Below are positions 6,155-6,874 of a stretch of 6,874 nt of DNA, piece after piece (position 1 is the stretch's first letter; every line of letters starts with the position of its first letter). The stretch lies in the NCBI GenBank assembly GCA_018700215.1, contig JABIST010000165.1, forward strand, positions 1 through 6,874, given 5' to 3'. This DNA comes from Dehalococcoidia bacterium. GTDB lineage: Bacteria > Chloroflexota > Dehalococcoidia > UBA2979. Position numbers and translations under genes: made by a program. The notes beneath the pieces were generated by a model. The model did not search any database and had not been told where the DNA came from. It saw nothing but the letters and a program-made list of their open reading frames with translations.

Positions 6155-6179
6155 CGTAGCGACGGTGATCGCGGCTACG
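6155..6179. repeat. Short inverted repeat overlapping the stop codon of the PLP-enzyme gene
   Basis: CGTAGC (6155-6160) and GCTACG (6174-6179) are exact reverse complements separated by 13 nt, and the right arm spans the stop codon at 6175-6177. There is no T-tract on the minus strand. It could reduce read-through into the DUF427 gene or be chance, as the stem is only 6 bp. Confidence 0.3.
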
Positions 6180-6874
6180 TGCGCTCGAAGAACGCGCGGA
6201 GGCGCTTCGCGATGACGGCAGCCTGCGCCTCGGTCACCTCGCGCGGGTCGACGAGGGCGATACCGTCGGGGAGCTGGTGGTTCCGCGTGCGGATGCTGGG
6301 CGAACCCTCGACGAGGAACTCGACCAGCTCCCGAGGATCGAATGCGTCATCGACAGCGCGAATGGCGACGCGCTCGATCGGTCGGCCAGCCTTGTCCATC
6401 AGGATCGAAGCGTCGACGGCGGCGACACCCTCGAGGGCGCCGAGCACGATCGCGTTGACGCGGCGGCGGCGCTCCAGCTCGGCGGCCTCGTCACTCGCCT
6501 CGTAGCGTTCGAGGGCGGTCAGCAGTCCGAGGATCGGCTCTTTGCCGACTTTCATCGGACGAGCGATACCGCGAGTCTGTGCCTCGCACGCCTCGACGAG
6601 ATCGCGGCGACCGGCGATGAAGCCGACCGTGGGGCCGCCGAAGGCCTTGCCACCCGAGTAGGTAACGAGGTCGCAGCCGAGGGCGATGTAGCGACGCAGA
6701 TCCTCCTCGGCAGCCGCATCGACGAGCACGGGGACGCCGCGCGCGTGCGCCAGTTCGAGACAGCGTTCGAGGCTGACCATCTGCTCCTGCTCGGAGTGAT
6801 GCGACTGCACGTACATCAGCGCCGCGACCGGTGGCTCGTCGCCGAGAGCGAGTTCGAGCAGCTCCTCAGGCACG
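6175..6874 (-). CDS. SelA/DgaE-like PLP-dependent enzyme, C-terminal part, 5' end outside window
   Basis: The last ~233 residues of a fold-type I PLP enzyme in the family of SelA (seryl-tRNA(Sec) selenium transferase) and D-glucosaminate-6-phosphate ammonia-lyase (DgaE). PVLVDAAAEEDL holds the Asp that pairs with the PLP pyridine nitrogen. DLVTYSGGKAFGGPTVGFIAG holds the expected Schiff-base lysine in SGGK, 24 residues later. The segment RGIARPMKVGKEPILGLLTA is characteristic of the DgaE-type relatives rather than of true SelA, so an ammonia-lyase, racemase or aldolase-type reaction on an amino acid or amino sugar acid is more likely than selenocysteine synthesis. The GTG at 6873 is read as an internal valine because the reading frame is open to the edge. 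It lies 43 nt upstream of the DUF427 gene on the same strand. Family is confident, substrate unknown. Confidence 0.85.
   Translation of the reverse strand, partial: VPEELLELALGDEPPVAALMYVQSHHSEQEQMVSLERCLELAHARGVPVLVDAAAEEDLRRYIALGCDLVTYSGGKAFGGPTVGFIAGRRDLVEACEAQTRGIARPMKVGKEPILGLLTALERYEASDEAAELERRRRVNAIVLGALEGVAAVDASILMDKAGRPIERVAIRAVDDAFDPRELVEFLVEGSPSIRTRNHQLPDGIALVDPREVTEAQAAVIAKRLRAFFERT

Noticed and set aside
1..6874. CRISPR arrays, tRNA/rRNA genes, insertion sequences, phage genes, riboswitches
   Set aside because: Reading both strands showed no spaced direct repeats, tRNA-like cloverleaf, transposase, integrase or phage motifs, and no recognisable riboswitch core.

Overview
The window is GC-rich and densely coded, with strong G/C preference at third codon positions. 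It looks like a free-living, high-GC bacterium with a large repertoire of acyl-CoA enzymes. Chloroflexota (Dehalococcoidia/SAR202-like) or an actinobacterial lineage would fit, but nothing here fixes the taxon and this is only an impression.

Layout. (1) Positions 1-1287, plus strand: the 3' end of a nitronate monooxygenase gene, then after 37 nt a complete crotonase-fold (enoyl-CoA hydratase/isomerase) gene, probably co-transcribed. (2) Positions 1288-2147, minus strand: a compact hicA-hicB toxin-antitoxin operon followed by a 53-codon ORF. That ORF resembles the front end of an XRE-type antitoxin and runs into two tandem stem-loops that separate it from the crotonase gene. (3) Positions 2148-2310: a divergent intergenic region. 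(4) Positions 2311-4038, plus: a gamma-glutamyltransferase-family Ntn hydrolase. (5) Positions 4184-5758, plus: an acyl-CoA carboxylase carboxyltransferase (beta) subunit. (6) Positions 5760-6874, minus: a DUF427 protein and, upstream of it, a SelA/DgaE-like PLP enzyme cut by the window edge.

How the genes work together. Nitronate monooxygenase, crotonase and carboxyltransferase all suit oxidative catabolism of small organic or acyl-CoA substrates, but they are not one contiguous operon and no biotin carboxylase or biotin-carrier partner is present. The hicAB cassette is a self-contained regulatory or defence module between metabolic genes.

Most notable points. The GGT homologue keeps its catalytic threonine and oxyanion residues but has lost nearly every residue that recognises the gamma-glutamyl group in E. 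coli GGT, so its substrate is probably something else. The carboxyltransferase is divergent at its acyl-binding loops. The hicAB operon carries a third, apparently truncated antitoxin-like ORF. I see no CRISPR array, tRNA, rRNA, insertion sequence or phage gene, and no clear case for a wholly new multi-gene system.
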